Assembly (NCBI GenBank): GCA_001825565.1 | Contig: MHXM01000122.1 | Span: forward strand, 1 to 15,662 | Source of the DNA: Desulfuromonadaceae bacterium GWC2_58_13 | GTDB taxonomy: Bacteria; Desulfobacterota; Desulfuromonadia; Desulfuromonadales; Trichloromonadaceae | Direction: 5' to 3' | DNA length: 15,662 bases | Translations under genes and position numbers: made by a program | Notes under the pieces: generated by a model | Told to the model about the DNA's origin: nothing | The model's input: the letters and a program-made list of their open reading frames with translations, nothing else | Databases searched by the model: none | Shown: in pieces, positions 7,031-14,053 of the stretch | Layout of the letters: each line of letters opens with the position of its first letter | How positions within the stretch are numbered: position 1 is the first letter of the stretch

Positions 7031-8104
7031 TTATTTTCGACGGGGACGGCGCCGACTCCGACTTCGCTTTCGCCCGGTTTTGCTGGCCTCGGCATCGGTC
7101 GGTTTTTCTGCCTCGGTAGCAGCAGGTGGGGGGACCGGCGAGGGAGCAGGTGGGGGGACCGGCGAGGGAGCGGGAGTTGCCGCTTTCTTTACCTCGCTTG
7201 CCGCAGTCGGTTTTTCACGGGGGGGCCGAGGAGGCCTTCTGGAACTTCCTTGCGGCGGCCGGCTACGTTTGGAACCTTCTTCTCCGGCTTCGGTCGGTGT
7301 CGGTCCCTTTCCCTGTTCAATCTGATCGGCGGTCACCTGAACAATCTGTCCGTTCTCCAGACGGACCACCACTTTCTGACCGAGGACGTCCTGGTTGATG
7401 ACTTCGCCCTGAGTGGCATCGAGCATGACTTTACGACCGCACTTGGGGAGGGCTTTTTTCAGGCTGCAGTAGGTTTCAAATTCATAACTCAGACAACATA
7501 ACAGGCGCCCGCACTGGCCGGAAATTTTCGTTGGATTAAGGGCCAGACCTTGTTCCTTGGCCATGCGGACCGATACCGGCGTGAACTCGGTGAGAAAGGT
7601 GCAGCAGCAGAGCTCCCGGCCGCAGATGCCTATTCCGCCGATTAATTTGGCTTCGTCGCGGACGCCGATCTGGCGCATCTCGATACGGGTGTGAAAATGA
7701 TGCGCCAGGTCCTTGACCAATTCACGGAAATCCACCCGACCGTCGGCGGTAAAGTAGAAAATGATTTTTGAGCCGTCGAAAAGGTATTCGGCGCGAACCA
7801 GCTTCATTTCCATATCCCGTTTCAGGATGCGTTCCTGGCAGAAGTGGTAGGCTTCCTTTTCTTGGCTGCTGTTGGACTGCGCCATGGCGACGTCTTCATC
7901 GGTGGCAACCCGGAGGACGGATTTGAGTTCCCCCGACCTGGGGTCTTCGCTCATCTCCTCCGGGGGCTGAACCACGATAGCCAATGCTCGGCCACGATCC
8001 GTTTCGACGACGACCCGATCACCAGACTGAAGCTCGAAATCGAGGGCATTGAAATGGTAGTGCTTTCCGGCATCACGAAATTTTAGAGAAACAATTCTGG
8101 GCAT
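7031..8104 (-). CDS. ricT: PSP1-domain regulatory iron-sulfur protein RicT (YaaT-like)
   Basis: A 357-residue protein. Residues 1 to about 235 form the PSP1/RicT core, with cysteine clusters CGRELCCC (161-168) and CGRLLCC (198-204) plus Cys213 and Cys222. In Bacillus, RicT (YaaT) joins RicA and RicF in an Fe-S containing complex that affects mRNA maturation and cell differentiation. Here the conserved core suggests a similar Fe-S role, but the partners are not in this window. From about residue 262 onward the protein is low complexity: Gly/Ser/Arg/Pro, then PAPSPVPPP repeats, then a very basic end (RKRSRSRRRPRRK), plausibly nucleic-acid binding. No good Shine-Dalgarno precedes the ATG. The gene sits 39 bases after holB, the same neighbour it has in Firmicutes. 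Confidence 0.92.
   Translation of the reverse strand: MPRIVSLKFRDAGKHYHFNALDFELQSGDRVVVETDRGRALAIVVQPPEEMSEDPRSGELKSVLRVATDEDVAMAQSNSSQEKEAYHFCQERILKRDMEMKLVRAEYLFDGSKIIFYFTADGRVDFRELVKDLAHHFHTRIEMRQIGVRDEAKLIGGIGICGRELCCCTFLTEFTPVSVRMAKEQGLALNPTKISGQCGRLLCCLSYEFETYCSLKKALPKCGRKVMLDATQGEVINQDVLGQKVVVRLENGQIVQVTADQIEQGKGPTPTEAGEEGSKRSRPPQGSSRRPPRPPREKPTAASEVKKAATPAPSPVPPPAPSPVPPPAATEAEKPTDAEASKTGRKRSRSRRRPRRK
7121..7168 (-). repeat. Two perfect 24-bp tandem copies within ricT
   Basis: 7121-7144 and 7145-7168 are identical 24-mers, with a few further matching bases after the second copy. They encode two copies of an eight-residue Ala/Pro/Ser/Val unit (APSPVPPP) in the disordered tail of RicT. 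The unit length is a multiple of three, so gain or loss of copies keeps the frame. Confidence 0.9.
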
Positions 8105-8143
8105 TTATGGAAAAACTTTCTGATTTGTTGACGTTGCTAAAAA

Positions 8144-9112
8144 TCAGGCGGCCAGATGCAGGAGCAGCACTTCCATGGCCAACTGGCGGTTGACGTTGCG
8201 GTCGAGTTGTCGACGACTCGCGGCGATGGCCTCGAGTTTGCGCAGCAGGGCGGCGGTATTTTCTTTCAATGCAACCCGGCGGATTTTTTCAAGGAGATCG
8301 ATGTTGACCAGGTCGCATTCCGGCCGGCCGTGTCGGTACAGCAGCAGGTCCCGATAAAAAGCCTGAAGAATGTCGAGGATGTCGGGAAGTCGATCCTTAT
8401 CCTCCGCCAGGCCCTGGGCCAGATCGAAAATCGGCAGGACGCTCCGGGGCGAAAAGGCAGTGAGGGTTTTCAGGATTTCCAGACGCTGTTTCAGGTAGAG
8501 ATCGCGATCCTTCCCCAAGGCTTTTTTGAAACTGCCTTCCGACAATGCCGCCAGAATGTGCCCCTGGATCTCGTCTACACCCAATTGTTCGATCAGCACA
8601 CCCTTCAGCGTGTCCTGGGGCAGCCGGGTAAAGGGGAGTCGTTGGCAGCGGGAGCGGATGGTGCCGAGAAGGCTTTCCGGTCGCGCCGACAGGAGGATGA
8701 GCAAGGCATCGCCTCTGGGTTCTTCCAGCGTTTTGAGCAAGGAATTGGCGGCGGCCTGGTTCATGCGGTCGGCACCGTCAATCAGACATATTTTCATTGG
8801 TGCTTCAAGCGGACGGAAGGAAAGTTCCTTCTGGATATTGCGCACTTGTTCGATCTTGATCGTGGTTCCGTCCGGCTCCAGCAGGTGCAGATCCGGATGA
8901 TTGTTGTGGTCGACCTTGCGGCAGGCCGGACAAACGCCGCACCCCGCATTGTTTTTGCAGATCACCGCGCGGGCCAGGGCCAGGGCCATCAGGCGTTTGC
9001 CGACGCCTTCCGGGCCTTCGAACAGATAGGCATGCGCCAACCGGCCGCTGTCGATGGCCCGACGCAAAATGTCTTTCTGTCGGTCATGTCCGAGGATTCG
9101 GGAAAAGGTCAT
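8144..9112 (-). CDS. holB: DNA polymerase III delta prime subunit
   Basis: A 322-residue AAA+ clamp-loader subunit. Visible features are a P-loop-like GPEGVGKR (33-40), the zinc-binding cysteines 52, 58, 61 and 64 (CGVCPAC), an acidic Walker B-like region ending LIDGADRMN, the TLEEP helix and the SRC motif in TIRSRCQRL (the arginine-finger region). The delta prime subunit is part of the complex that opens and loads the sliding beta clamp; the C-terminal helical part is the collar. The ATG overlaps the tmk stop in an ATGA arrangement, so translation is likely coupled. A TTG at 9133 in frame is an alternative with no advantage. Tmk and HolB adjacency is widespread in bacteria. Confidence 0.95.
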   Translation of the reverse strand: MTFSRILGHDRQKDILRRAIDSGRLAHAYLFEGPEGVGKRLMALALARAVICKNNAGCGVCPACRKVDHNNHPDLHLLEPDGTTIKIEQVRNIQKELSFRPLEAPMKICLIDGADRMNQAAANSLLKTLEEPRGDALLILLSARPESLLGTIRSRCQRLPFTRLPQDTLKGVLIEQLGVDEIQGHILAALSEGSFKKALGKDRDLYLKQRLEILKTLTAFSPRSVLPIFDLAQGLAEDKDRLPDILDILQAFYRDLLLYRHGRPECDLVNIDLLEKIRRVALKENTAALLRKLEAIAASRRQLDRNVNRQLAMEVLLLHLAA

Positions 9113-9759
9113 GGCGCCGCATTTCGTGAGCAAATAAACTCGTCGACTGCCTGGTTGATGCGCCCAGCCACGGTGTCGATATTCCCCTGGGCATCGATGA
9201 CGCGGAAACGATCGCTCCGCCCGGCCATTTGCCGGTAGCCGTTGCGAACCTTCCCGTGAAATTCGAGAGTTTCCCTTTCGAAGCGTTCTTCGTGGGCCAG
9301 GGACGCAGCTGTGTTGCGCTGGATCGCGCGTTTCAATCCTTCTTCCTGGGGCATGTCGAGCAACAGCGTCAGATCGGGTTGAATGCCGCCGGTGGCTACC
9401 TGGTTAAGGGTGTGAATCAGATCGATGTCGAGACCGCGTCCGAATCCCTGGTAGGCCAGGGTCGCATCGGTGAAGCGGTCGCAGATGACGATCAAACCCT
9501 TCCGCAAGGCCGGTTCGATGACCTCCGTAACGTGTTGCGCCCGAGCTGCGGCGTACAGGAGCAGTTCTGCGCGGGGGACCAGGGTCGTATTCGCGGGGTC
9601 GAGGAGGATCTGCCTGATCGCATCGGCAATCGGACAACCACCCGGTTCTCGGGTCGTCAGCACGGACATCCGGCGGCCGGTCAGGCGTTTTGCCAGCAGG
9701 CCGGCCTGGGTCGACTTGCCGCAGCCTTCGATTCCTTCGAAAGTAATAAAAAAAGCCAT
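9109..9759 (-). CDS. tmk: Thymidylate kinase
   Basis: A 216-residue dTMP kinase that makes dTDP from dTMP and ATP for dTTP synthesis. The P-loop GIEGCGKS is at 9-16, TREPGG at 36-41 binds substrate, and CDRFTDATLAYQGFGRG (93-109) contains the DR(F/Y/H) motif with Arg95 next to the base-binding region. The LID region runs around residues 141-160 (KRAIQRNT to HEERFERE). Length is typical for bacterial Tmk. I choose the ATG at 9759 because FITFEGIEG then begins near residue 3. A TTG three codons upstream is possible. The Shine-Dalgarno is weak (GGA five bases before). It is the first gene of the minus-strand operon, about 30 bases downstream of a good promoter, and its stop overlaps holB. Confidence 0.96.
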   Translation of the reverse strand: MAFFITFEGIEGCGKSTQAGLLAKRLTGRRMSVLTTREPGGCPIADAIRQILLDPANTTLVPRAELLLYAAARAQHVTEVIEPALRKGLIVICDRFTDATLAYQGFGRGLDIDLIHTLNQVATGGIQPDLTLLLDMPQEEGLKRAIQRNTAASLAHEERFERETLEFHGKVRNGYRQMAGRSDRFRVIDAQGNIDTVAGRINQAVDEFICSRNAAP

Positions 9760-9788
9760 AAGTTCCAATCGTCGGGTAAAATCGGTAC

Positions 9789-9817
9789 ATTATAGGAACG
9801 CCCCTGGGAAGAATCAA
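9789..9817 (-). promoter_or_regulatory. Sigma70-type promoter of the tmk operon
   Basis: On the minus strand: TTGATT (-35) at 9817-9812, a 17-base spacer, then a perfect TATAAT (-10) at 9794-9789. It should start transcription about 20-25 bases before the tmk ATG and drive tmk-holB-ricT-metG and perhaps the tatD fusion. Confidence 0.75.
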
Positions 9818-9846
9818 GGAAAACCTGATATATATAGGGGGAATTG

Positions 9847-9875
9847 TTGATAAGCTGCAAGGGTTTCTGTATACT
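9847..9875 (+). promoter_or_regulatory. Sigma70-type promoter of the rnc operon
   Basis: TTGATA (-35) at 9847-9852, 17 bases of spacer, then TATACT (-10) at 9870-9875. Five of six bases match consensus in each box. It lies about 38 bases before the rnc ATG and back to back with the tmk promoter, with 29 bases between the two -35 boxes. Confidence 0.7.
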
Positions 9876-9912
9876 CGCGCGATTGATTAGAGTTTTGTCG
9901 AAGGGTCGGGAT

Positions 9913-10632
9913 ATGGCTGAAATGGATGCGAGGGTCCAAGGTACTGATTGTGAAAAAAACCTGATGGATCGAATTGGTTATGTATTCGTTAATTATTCGA
10001 TTTTCCAGGAGTCCTTGACCCACAAATCGTATAGCAATGAGCAGAATGGAAGAGTCGTCCCCCATAACGAAAGGCTTGAGTTTCTGGGGGATGCCATTCT
10101 TGATATGATTATCAGCCACAAGATTTTCGTCGATTATGCCGATCTCCCCGAAGGTGAATTGACGCGGATTCGTGCCGAAGTGGTCAGCGAGGTGGGTCTT
10201 GCCCGGGTTGGCCGTCGCCTTGAAATCAGTGAATGTCTGCGCCTGGGACGAGGCGAGTTGCGCACCGGGGGCCGTGACAAGGACAGCCTGATCGCCAATG
10301 TCCTTGAGGCGCTGATCGGAGCCGTTTACTGCGACGGTGGATTCGAGCCGGTTCAACAGATGGTTTTACGGCTGTTTGAAACGTCTATCGACCAAGCGTT
10401 TCAAAGTAAATCCGGGATTGATTTTAAAACTCGGCTGCAGGAGTTGATGCAGGCCCGATTCGGTTCTCCTCCGGAATACCGCCTTGCTCATGCCGAAGGG
10501 CCGGATCATCATCGGCGTTACACGATCGAGGTTTGGCATGCCGGACACAGCATCGGACAGGGGAGTGGCAGGAGTAAAAAAGTGGCTGCTCAACAAGCCG
10601 CCCTCCAAGCTTTGGCAGCGCTCGGAGAATAG
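9913..10632 (+). CDS. rnc: Ribonuclease III
   Basis: A 239-residue double-stranded-RNA endonuclease that processes rRNA precursors and structured mRNAs. The RNase III signature NERLEFLGD is at 52-60 (Glu56 and Asp60 catalytic), and the second catalytic segment ANVLEALIGAVY (128-139) has Glu132. The position usually filled by Asp before that Glu is Asn129 here, a substitution I recall in other bacterial sequences. A C-terminal dsRNA-binding domain (about 168-238) ends with the GxGRSKKVAAQQAA helix. The start has AAGGG seven bases upstream; a TTG upstream at 9844 overlaps the promoter and is unlikely. It is the first gene of a plus-strand cluster with a radical SAM gene, era and der. The rnc-era association is common in bacteria. 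Confidence 0.96.
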   Translation: MAEMDARVQGTDCEKNLMDRIGYVFVNYSIFQESLTHKSYSNEQNGRVVPHNERLEFLGDAILDMIISHKIFVDYADLPEGELTRIRAEVVSEVGLARVGRRLEISECLRLGRGELRTGGRDKDSLIANVLEALIGAVYCDGGFEPVQQMVLRLFETSIDQAFQSKSGIDFKTRLQELMQARFGSPPEYRLAHAEGPDHHRRYTIEVWHAGHSIGQGSGRSKKVAAQQAALQALAALGE

Positions 10633-10635
10633 TTC

Positions 10636-11664
10636 TTGCGCATCTACCCGTTTTTTCTTGCTCATGCCGGCTGCCCGCATCGTTGCGCGTTCTGTCGCCA
10701 GGAAGCCTCGGCCGGACAGCCTTCGGCCCCGACGACCCATGACGTCGTCCGGGATCTTCCCCGAATGCTCAAATGGGGGGCCGGGGGGGAGGTCGCTTTT
10801 TACGGCGGGACCTTCACTCTACTGCCGGCGGCGGAGCAAGAGGCGTATCTCGGCGCCGTAACCCCATATCTACGCTCCGGCGAGGTCCGCGGCATCCGGG
10901 TTTCCACCCGACCGGATGCGTTGTCCGACGAGCAGATCGCTTTGTTGAAGCACTATGGCGTATCGACCGTGGAGGTCGGTTGCCAGTCTTTTTCGGCCGA
11001 CGTACTTGCCCGTTCGGTCCGCGGGCATGACCCCGATGTTTCGCTGCGAGCAGTTTCCCGTTTGCAGCGATACGGCATTCGGGCAGGTATTCAACTGATG
11101 CCCGGATTACCCGGCGGCAGCCGCCAGGAAGCCCTGGGTTCACTGAGCCGGGCACTTAAACTCAATCCGGCTTTTCTGCGAATCTATCCGGCCGTGGTTC
11201 TGCGCGACACGCTGCTGGCCAGGCAATATCAGGCTGGATTGTATTCTCCGCTGACGTTGGAGGAGGCCATTGATCTGTGCGCGGAAATGTTGTGGCATTG
11301 CCAGCGCCTTTCGGTGCCCGTCATCCGGATTGGCCTGCAGGCCTCCGATGGACTGGACCACGGCGACGCCCTCCTGGCGGGCCCTTACCATCCGGCATTC
11401 GGCCAACTGGTTCGTTCGCGCCTTTGGCTGCGAGCGCTTCAAGCCCAAGCTCGGTTGGGCGTCATGACGATGTTCGTCCACGGTTCCGATCTCGCCGATG
11501 CCCTGGGGAACAAGCGTCGCAACATTGATTGCCTGCAACAGAAATATCCGCATTTCACCGTTCGTGGCAGGCCGGAAATGGCACGCCATACTCTTGTGAG
11601 CGATCTGGGTACCCGGAGTCTGCACGAACTGTCAGCCTATCCAATAGAGGAGTTTATTTTTTGA
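10636..11664 (+). CDS. Elp3-like radical SAM protein without acetyltransferase domain
   Basis: A 342-residue radical SAM enzyme with the cluster motif CPHRCAFC (Cys13, 17, 20), FYGGTF (55-60) as the glycine-rich SAM motif, and STRPDAL plus VEVGCQSF further in. This arrangement is typical of the Elp3/COG1243 radical SAM core. The Elp3 acetyltransferase (GNAT) half found in tRNA-modifying Elp3 is missing, because the protein ends soon after the core, so a tRNA wobble-modifying role does not follow. The reaction is unknown. The start is a TTG at 10636 with GGAG eight bases upstream, three bases after the rnc stop; no in-frame ATG precedes the Cys motif. The stop overlaps the era TTG start. The tight packing implies co-translation with rnc and era. 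Confidence 0.85.
   Translation: MRIYPFFLAHAGCPHRCAFCRQEASAGQPSAPTTHDVVRDLPRMLKWGAGGEVAFYGGTFTLLPAAEQEAYLGAVTPYLRSGEVRGIRVSTRPDALSDEQIALLKHYGVSTVEVGCQSFSADVLARSVRGHDPDVSLRAVSRLQRYGIRAGIQLMPGLPGGSRQEALGSLSRALKLNPAFLRIYPAVVLRDTLLARQYQAGLYSPLTLEEAIDLCAEMLWHCQRLSVPVIRIGLQASDGLDHGDALLAGPYHPAFGQLVRSRLWLRALQAQARLGVMTMFVHGSDLADALGNKRRNIDCLQQKYPHFTVRGRPEMARHTLVSDLGTRSLHELSAYPIEEFIF
11647..11652 (+). promoter_or_regulatory. Shine-Dalgarno site fixing the TTG start of era
   Basis: GAGGAG sits eight bases before the TTG at 11661, inside the end of the radical SAM gene. It selects this start over the in-frame ATG at 11529, which would add 44 residues overlapping the upstream gene. Confidence 0.7.
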
Positions 11665-12560
11665 CCGAGTCATCCAATTTCAAATCCGGTTTCGTTTCCA
11701 TTGTCGGTCGTCCGAATGTCGGCAAATCGACCCTGCTCAACCGAATCCTTGGACAGAAAATCGCCATCGCTTCGAACAAACCCCAGACCACTCGCAACCG
11801 CATTCTGGGCATTCACAATATCCCTGGCGCCCAGATCCTGTTCATCGATACCCCGGGGATCCACCGGGCTTCCGGCAAATTGAACCGGTACATGGTCGAT
11901 CAGGCCTTGAGTGCCTGCTCGGGGGTCGACCTGATTCTGTATGTGATCGAGTCGACGGACCGGCTTGGTTCCGAGGATGGTTTCATCCTGGATGTGCTGG
12001 CCAAGGGCGGGGCGCCGGTCGTACTGGTTATCAATAAGATCGACCTGCTGCCGAAAGAACGCCTGCTGGCTCTGATGGATGCGTATTCGAAACGGTTCGC
12101 CTTTCGCGAAATCATCCCGGTGTCGGGACAGAGCGGGGAAAACGTCGATCGGTTGGTGTCATTGATTCCCTCCTATCTAAAGGTGGGACCCCAATATTAT
12201 CCCGACGACATGGTGACCGATCTGCCGGAGCGTTTCATCGTGGCCGAAATGATTCGCGAACAAGTACTCAAGCAGACCCGTGATGAAATTCCCTACCGGG
12301 TGGCGACTCTGGTAGAGAGTTTTGAGGAAAAGCCAGAAAAAGATCTGGTGGTGATCAACGCCGTGGTCATTGTCGAGCGAGATTCGCACAAGGGGATACT
12401 GGTTGGCAAAAAGGGAGAGAAAATCCGCTCCATCGGTAAGGCCGCCCGCGTCGACATCGAGCGGATGCTGGGGACCCGGGTTTTTCTGGAGCTGTTCGTC
12501 AAGGTGCAGAAAAACTGGACCGAATCCGATCGTCTGCTCCGGGAGTTCGGCTACGAATAG
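11661..12560 (+). CDS. era: GTPase Era
   Basis: A 299-residue GTPase that binds 16S rRNA and assists 30S subunit assembly. GTPase motifs are GRPNVGKS (16-23, G1), the TTRNRILG switch region (43-50, G2), DTPG (63-66, G3) and NKID (125-128, G4). A C-terminal KH RNA-binding domain has GKKG at 249-252 and ends in the usual TESDRLLREFGYE-type tail. The TTG start at 11661 gives the normal Era length of about 300 residues and has GAGGAG upstream. The TTGA start/stop overlap with the radical SAM gene points to coupled translation. A 51-base gap without an obvious terminator leads to der. Confidence 0.96.
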   Translation: MTESSNFKSGFVSIVGRPNVGKSTLLNRILGQKIAIASNKPQTTRNRILGIHNIPGAQILFIDTPGIHRASGKLNRYMVDQALSACSGVDLILYVIESTDRLGSEDGFILDVLAKGGAPVVLVINKIDLLPKERLLALMDAYSKRFAFREIIPVSGQSGENVDRLVSLIPSYLKVGPQYYPDDMVTDLPERFIVAEMIREQVLKQTRDEIPYRVATLVESFEEKPEKDLVVINAVVIVERDSHKGILVGKKGEKIRSIGKAARVDIERMLGTRVFLELFVKVQKNWTESDRLLREFGYE

Positions 12561-12611
12561 TTCGTTGGCGTTCATCCATAATTTGTTCCCACGAAAAAAA
12601 GGTTTCGATTT

Positions 12612-13928
12612 ATGTCAGTTGTAGCCATTGTCGGCCGGCCGAATGTCGGCAAGTCGACCCTGTTTAACCGGATTCTCGGCCAGCGTAAAGCCATTGTCGA
12701 TGATTTTCCCGGGGTGACCCGCGATCGTCACTATGCCGAGGTGACCCGTTTTGATAAGACCTTCACCCTCATCGACACCGGCGGTTTCGAGCCGGTCAGT
12801 GAGGAACGCCTGCTGATTCAGATGCGCGAACAGTCGCAGTTGGCCGTCGAAGAGGCGGATATCATTCTTTTCGTCATGGATGCCCGCCAAGGCCTGACCC
12901 CATCCGACATCGAAGTTGCGGCCATGTTGCGCCACTTCCCCAAACCGGTATTATATGTCGTTAACAAGGTCGACGGCGACAACCTGGAAGGGGCGGCCGG
13001 CGAGTTTTATGCGTTGGGTGCCGACGAACTCCATACGATTTCGGCGGAACATGGACGGGGCGTGCCGGATCTCATCGATGCCGTCCTGGCCCTGCTTCCT
13101 GATGGCCCCGCTAACCCCGGGTCCCAGGACGAAGTCCGCCTGGCGGTCATAGGCCGCCCGAATGTGGGCAAGTCGTCGCTGGTCAACCGTCTGCTCGGCT
13201 ATGAACGAGTGGTTGCCAATCCCCTGGCCGGGACGACCCGCGACAGTGTCGATACGCCGTTTATTTACAACCACAAGCGTTACGTCCTGATCGATACCGC
13301 CGGCATCCGGCGCAAGGGGAAGGTCAGCCAGAAGCTGGAAAAATTCAGCGTCATCCAGGCGTTGAAAGGCATGGATAGAGCCCATGTGGTGTTGGTTGTG
13401 ATCGATGCCGAAGAAGGGATTACCGACCAGGACCTGACCGTGGCCGGCTATGCTTTCGAAAAAGGGCGCGCGGTCATCCTGGTGGTCAACAAGTGGGATA
13501 CGGTGGAAAAGGACAATTCCACCATGAACAAGTATCTAGAAAACTTGAAAATTTCTTTCAAATTCTTGTCTTTCGCTCCGGTGGTGTTCGTATCGGCCCT
13601 GACGGGTCAACGGGTCGCCAAGATCATGTCCGAGGTTGAAAAGGTTGCCGCGGAATTCGACAAGCGCATCCCCACCCCGACCCTGAACAAGATCCTGGGG
13701 GAAGCGGAAAAAAGTCATCAACCCCCGGTTTATCAGGGTAAACGCCTGAAGTTTTTTTATATGACCCAGGTTTCTACACGTCCACCCACATTTGTGGTTT
13801 TCGTGAATAAAGCCGAAGGGGTTCATTTTTCCTACCAGCGTTATCTCAGCAACAAACTGCGTGAAGCCTTCGGATTTGAAGGCGTGCCCCTGCGGGTGAT
13901 CTATAAAGATCGGGAAAGAGAAGGGTGA
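12612..13928 (+). CDS. der: GTPase Der (EngA), ribosome assembly
   Basis: A 438-residue double-GTPase that takes part in 50S subunit maturation. The first G domain has GRPNVGKS (8-15), DTGG (55-58) and NKVD (118-121). The second has GRPNVGKS (181-188), DTAG (228-231), NKWD (293-296) and SAL (328-330). The C-terminal KH-like domain spans about 350-438. Two tandem G domains are unique to Der, and the length is typical. The ATG has AAGG nine bases upstream. It is the second ribosome-assembly GTPase in a row after era and closes the rnc cluster. No hairpin terminator is evident after it, but a new promoter begins about ten bases downstream. Confidence 0.97.
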   Translation: MSVVAIVGRPNVGKSTLFNRILGQRKAIVDDFPGVTRDRHYAEVTRFDKTFTLIDTGGFEPVSEERLLIQMREQSQLAVEEADIILFVMDARQGLTPSDIEVAAMLRHFPKPVLYVVNKVDGDNLEGAAGEFYALGADELHTISAEHGRGVPDLIDAVLALLPDGPANPGSQDEVRLAVIGRPNVGKSSLVNRLLGYERVVANPLAGTTRDSVDTPFIYNHKRYVLIDTAGIRRKGKVSQKLEKFSVIQALKGMDRAHVVLVVIDAEEGITDQDLTVAGYAFEKGRAVILVVNKWDTVEKDNSTMNKYLENLKISFKFLSFAPVVFVSALTGQRVAKIMSEVEKVAAEFDKRIPTPTLNKILGEAEKSHQPPVYQGKRLKFFYMTQVSTRPPTFVVFVNKAEGVHFSYQRYLSNKLREAFGFEGVPLRVIYKDREREG

Positions 13929-13938
13929 GGAAAAAGAC

Positions 13939-13968
13939 TTTACATGTAAGAACTTCTTACGATATAGT
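13939..13968 (+). promoter_or_regulatory. Promoter with palindromic spacer upstream of the DUF4388 gene
   Basis: TTTACA (-35) at 13939-13944 and TATAGT (-10) at 13963-13968 are separated by 18 bases, each box matching consensus at five of six positions. Within the spacer, GTAAGAA (13946-13952) and TTCTTAC (13954-13960) form a perfect 7-bp inverted repeat around a single C. This resembles an operator under RNA polymerase. It predicts an untranslated leader of about 80 bases before the ATG at 14054. Confidence 0.55.
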
Positions 13969-14053
13969 AAAAGTCATTTAATTTTAAGCTGTTACAATAT
14001 CATTGCATTGTTGGATCAACTGTAAACAACATCGAAATTCAGTCCGGATTCTC

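Noticed and set aside
8156..9238. Long plus-strand open frame (360 codons) opposite holB and the end of tmk
   Set aside because: Antisense shadow of two recognised genes; no domain in its translation and no supporting promoter.
13993..13998. TACAAT as an alternative -10 box for the DUF4388 gene
   Set aside because: No acceptable -35 at 16-18 bases upstream and no TGn extension; the TTTACA/TATAGT pair is better.
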